Origin: Desulfobacterales bacterium
Lineage (GTDB): Bacteria > Desulfobacterota > Desulfobacteria > Desulfobacterales > C00003060
Assembly: GCA_020347085.1 (NCBI GenBank)
Contig: CP070769.1
Location: forward strand, 193,992-201,693
Length of the DNA stretch: 7,702 bases
Reading direction: 5' to 3'
Shown: one piece after another, positions 6,258 through 7,702 of the stretch
Layout: every line of letters begins with the position of its first letter
Numbering within the stretch: the stretch's first letter is position 1
Made by a program: the position numbers and the translations under genes
The notes under the pieces: model-generated
The model's input: the letters and a program-made list of their open reading frames with translations, nothing else
Database searches by the model: none
What the model was told of the DNA's origin: nothing

Positions 6258-6467
6258 TTAGATCCCCTGCAATCCGACCTTCTTTAAGGCATCCTCAAGC
6301 CTGATCATGCCAACCACCATGCCTCTATTGGTAACAGCAATGCGCCTGAGGTCATTCTTGAGCATGACCTCTATGGCCTCGGTGATCCTCTGAGAAGCCG
6401 ATACAGAGCGTTCAAGGGAGACGTTTTTGTCAAGCGGCACGAGGATCTTTCGAATGTCAAGCCTCAT
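6258..6467 (-). CDS. Small CBS-domain-like protein, possibly frameshifted at its end
   Basis: From the ATG at 6465-6467 it has 69 residues: MRLDIRKILVPLDKNVSLER, then ITEAIEVMLKNDLRRIAVT and RGMVVGMIRLEDALKKVG. The last 45 residues match one CBS repeat (helix, strand RRIAV, strand GMVVGMI, LED helix), while a normal CBS (Bateman) module has two. CBS pairs bind adenosine nucleotides and regulate partner proteins, often transporters. It lies between the receiver gene and the TauE permease and could sense energy state for either. No Shine-Dalgarno precedes this ATG; an ATG at 6510-6512, four bases after the receiver stop, would add 15 residues and allow coupled re-initiation. I prefer 6467 because the extension is low-complexity and overlaps a hairpin (6471-6489). 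The C-terminus may be truncated by a G-run frameshift. Confidence 0.7.
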   Translation of the reverse strand: MRLDIRKILVPLDKNVSLERSVSASQRITEAIEVMLKNDLRRIAVTNRGMVVGMIRLEDALKKVGLQGI

Positions 6468-6516
6468 ACTTCGACCCCGAAGAGGTCGATCATGAGGACC
6501 GGCGCTGTTCATGCAT

Positions 6517-6957
6517 TTATTCTGCATCAAAGCTGTTTTCCGTTCTTTCCTCTCTGGTTGCGGGCGTAGACGAAAACCGACGTGGGTGACACTTTCGTAA
6601 GACCTGCGCAACAGTTGCCTTGAAGCTATCAATATTATTCCCGCGCTTCTCACAAAAACCGGCCGCCCTTTGAACCGCCGGGTGTTTGGCATACTCTGTC
6701 AAGAAGGTATGGATCAGCACCGGCACAGGAGACTTTCGGTTCTGGAGCTCCTCCAATATCTTCAGCCCACTCACATACGGCATGTCCAGGTCCAGAACTA
6801 CGAGTTCGGGAGGCTCTTCAACATCGGTTATCCTCAGTACCTCCCGGCCGTCCTTGGCGACCTGGACGCGGTAGCCCTCTGCTATCAGCTCGCGGCGCAG
6901 AAACCCCCGAACATGCGGGTTGCGGTCTGCGATTAAGATGGTAAATTGATCGGCCAC
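6517..6957 (-). CDS. Stand-alone response regulator (CheY-like receiver)
   Basis: The 146 residues form one receiver domain plus a polar tail. Beta-1 and the acid pocket read FTILIADRNP with a single Asp (11) where most receivers have a pair. The phospho-acceptor is Asp56 in VVLDLDMP, the switch Thr is 84 (VLIHTF), and the conserved Lys is 104 (FCEKRG). No output domain follows; residues 122-146 are basic then acidic and probably disordered. Such regulators relay phosphate or act by protein contact. The start is GTG at 6955-6957, chosen because AAAGGA sits five bases upstream and the receiver begins there; the frame stays open further upstream but that part has no receiver homology and crosses the promoter. 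The predicted sigma-54 start point lies only about 25 bases upstream, so it is the first gene of the operon. No histidine kinase is in the window. Confidence 0.9.
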   Translation of the reverse strand: MADQFTILIADRNPHVRGFLRRELIAEGYRVQVAKDGREVLRITDVEEPPELVVLDLDMPYVSGLKILEELQNRKSPVPVLIHTFLTEYAKHPAVQRAAGFCEKRGNNIDSFKATVAQVLRKCHPRRFSSTPATREERTENSFDAE

Positions 6958-6992
6958 AGTATTCCTTTCTTCCGTGAGTTTCGATGAACAAG

Positions 6993-7008
6993 AGCAATGG
7001 GTGTGCCA
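6993..7008 (-). promoter_or_regulatory. Sigma-54 (RpoN) -24/-12 promoter, right copy
   Basis: The minus strand reads TGGCACACCCATTGCT, a full match to TGGCAC-N5-TTGCW with correct GG to GC spacing. The predicted start point is near 6982, leaving a leader of about 25 bases before the GTG at 6957. Its activator site is at 7104-7131. It drives the receiver-CBS-TauE-membrane protein operon. Confidence 0.92.
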
Positions 7009-7103
7009 AGACGAATAACGACTGGAGATTGAAGTAACTGATTGAAAGCAAGAAAGATTCTTGAAACACGAGATGTCGTTCGTCCGCACACCAAGAGCGA
7101 TAC

Positions 7104-7131
7104 CTGTCGGCATTTTTTACAGGTTGTAAAG
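7104..7131. promoter_or_regulatory. Presumed sigma-54 activator (enhancer) site, right copy
   Basis: Plus strand 7104-7122 reads CTGTCGGCATTTTTTACAG, then GTTGTAAAG at 7123-7131. It matches the left copy (807-834) at 26 of 28 bases, including the dyad TTTACA-N3-TGTAAA. It spans about -122 to -149 from the predicted start at 6982, the same placement as the left copy within one base. Confidence 0.78.
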
Positions 7132-7451
7132 GATTAGGTTAAGTCGCGCGGGAGTTTGCTGGAGAGGGAAATCCAATATGGATAACCGATGGGAGCTGCC
7201 TCGACTAGCCAATATGGCTCTTAACGAGGGCAGGTATGGTTTCCTCGCTCACACGGGAAGGACGGGTGTTTCTCTTAGATCGAGTACTCCAATGGGCCCG
7301 GAGGGCATGTCTTGGGGGCTTTTATATATGTGGGTGTGCTGCTTGGCCGGACACGCTGCCAAGCAAGAGGCTATCACCTGATGCTTCTACTTTCTTCAAG
7401 GCAGGCCTGCCCTGTGACGGGTTTTCACTGGAGGACAAGACCAGCACTTGC

Positions 7452-7496
7452 CAGCCGGTCGTTTGTGAAAGCATCCGATTTCACATTTGCTGGCTG
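7452..7496. repeat. Two-stage imperfect palindrome
   Basis: The inner stem pairs TGTGAAA (7464-7470) with TTTCACA (7479-7485) around an eight-base loop. After an internal loop of five and four bases, an outer stem pairs CAGCCGG (7452-7458) with CTGGCTG (7490-7496), with one G-U pair. No U-tract follows on either side, so it is not a standard terminator. Confidence 0.65.
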
Positions 7497-7578
7497 CTGA
7501 AAGACTTTTCTGTCAGGCCCCCTGGCAAGCGTTAATTTACTGATGAACCTCTTGAGCCTTTTCACTGAAGATCCTTTT

Positions 7579-7647
7579 GCTTCGCAGCGTTGTGAAGCCT
7601 CCCCGCCCTTCCGGGCGGGGGTTCTGCCTTGCGGCAGTGCTTCGCAC
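7579..7647. repeat. Cluster of four tandem hairpins
   Basis: In order: GCTTC/GAAGC arms (7579-7598); a perfect eight-base stem CCCCGCCC/GGGCGGGG with TTCC loop (7601-7620); CTGCC/GGCAG (7624-7637); GTGC/GCAC (7637-7647). TGCTTCGCA occurs twice, at 7578-7586 and 7638-7646. Neither strand has a clear U-tract, so it could be a weak terminator, a REP-like intergenic repeat, or the edge of a mobile element. Confidence 0.55.
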
Positions 7648-7702
7648 CCCGGTAAAGAAAACGGACATTTTTGTATAGCTCCCCTCGACCCCGCCCTTCC
7701 AG

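Larger units (their letters stand above)
7132..7702. other. Gene-free right end with inverted repeats
   Basis: I find no convincing gene in these 571 bases on either strand. The open frames present (for example one from ATG 7178 on the plus strand and a 43-codon one at 7537-7668 on the minus strand) lack family resemblance or overlap hairpins. The stretch holds a long imperfect dyad (7452-7496), a run of hairpins (7579-7647), and a 12-bp direct repeat CCCCGCCCTTCC at 7601-7612 and 7689-7700. A gene upstream of the right operon would lie beyond the window edge. Confidence 0.6.

Noticed and set aside
6468..6692. N-terminal extension of the CBS frame to 6692
   Set aside because: It overlaps the receiver gene by more than 150 bases and is basic, low-complexity sequence with no homology.
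6958..7113. N-terminal extension of the receiver frame to an ATG at 7113
   Set aside because: It would place the start upstream of the sigma-54 promoter and inside the activator site, and the added residues have no receiver homology.
7178..7535. Overlapping plus-strand frames of 60-100 codons at the right end
   Set aside because: Three frames are open at once, residues are Cys/Trp-rich in a way typical of chance frames, and no family resemblance is seen.
7601..7620. GC-rich hairpin as a Rho-independent terminator
   Set aside because: The stem is perfect, but neither strand has a U-tract and no gene ends next to it within the window; listed only as a repeat.
7537..7668. 43-codon minus-strand frame starting MSVFFTGVRST with a GAGGGGAG about 12 bases upstream
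   Set aside because: It runs through the GC hairpin cluster, has no recognisable fold, and its Shine-Dalgarno is badly spaced; kept only as a note.
7651..7680. GGTAAAGAAAACGGACATTT as a possible insertion-sequence terminus
   Set aside because: It seems vaguely familiar from transposon ends, but there is no matching inverted repeat, target duplication or transposase in the window.

Overview
The window most resembles an anaerobic, sulfur-metabolising bacterium of the Desulfobacterota (former Deltaproteobacteria). The basis is the gene content (TauE/SafE-type permease, tandem universal stress protein, stand-alone receivers, a small Cys-rich CPHY..CLDHA protein) and two near-perfect sigma-54 promoters. 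This is an inference from gene types, not a species call. Every gene I can support is on the minus strand, so the window reads from right to left.

Right to left: 7132-7702 holds no convincing gene, only strong inverted repeats. A sigma-54 promoter (6993-7008), with a 28-bp presumed activator site at 7104-7131, drives a stand-alone response regulator (6517-6957), a small CBS-type protein (6258-6467), a 440-residue TauE/SafE permease (4743-6065), a two-helix membrane-anchored protein overlapping it by ATGA (4060-4746), and a 57-residue stump of a universal stress protein (3869-4042). With no visible terminator, the strand continues into a PhoU-like DUF47 protein (3210-3851) and a PiT phosphate permease (2206-3204), closed by a GC-rich hairpin at 2160-2181. 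A tandem-domain universal stress protein follows (1026-1955).

At the left end a second sigma-54 promoter (695-710) has a near-identical 28-bp upstream site (807-834) at the same distance. It faces a degraded cluster: a 64-residue protein with a strong ribosome binding site (320-514), a broken receiver gene (127-372), and the start of a small cysteine-rich protein (130 to the left edge).

How it may fit together: two operons appear to share one sigma-54 activator that is not encoded in this window. Each begins with, or contains, a receiver-domain protein. One adds anion export and stress functions, and possibly phosphate uptake by read-through. Several genes look eroded: a homopolymer frameshift plus deletion in the left receiver, a 5'-deleted universal stress gene, a probable G-run frameshift at the end of the CBS gene, and weak coding remnants upstream of the intact universal stress gene. 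The homopolymer lesions could be sequencing errors; the deletions are less easily explained that way.
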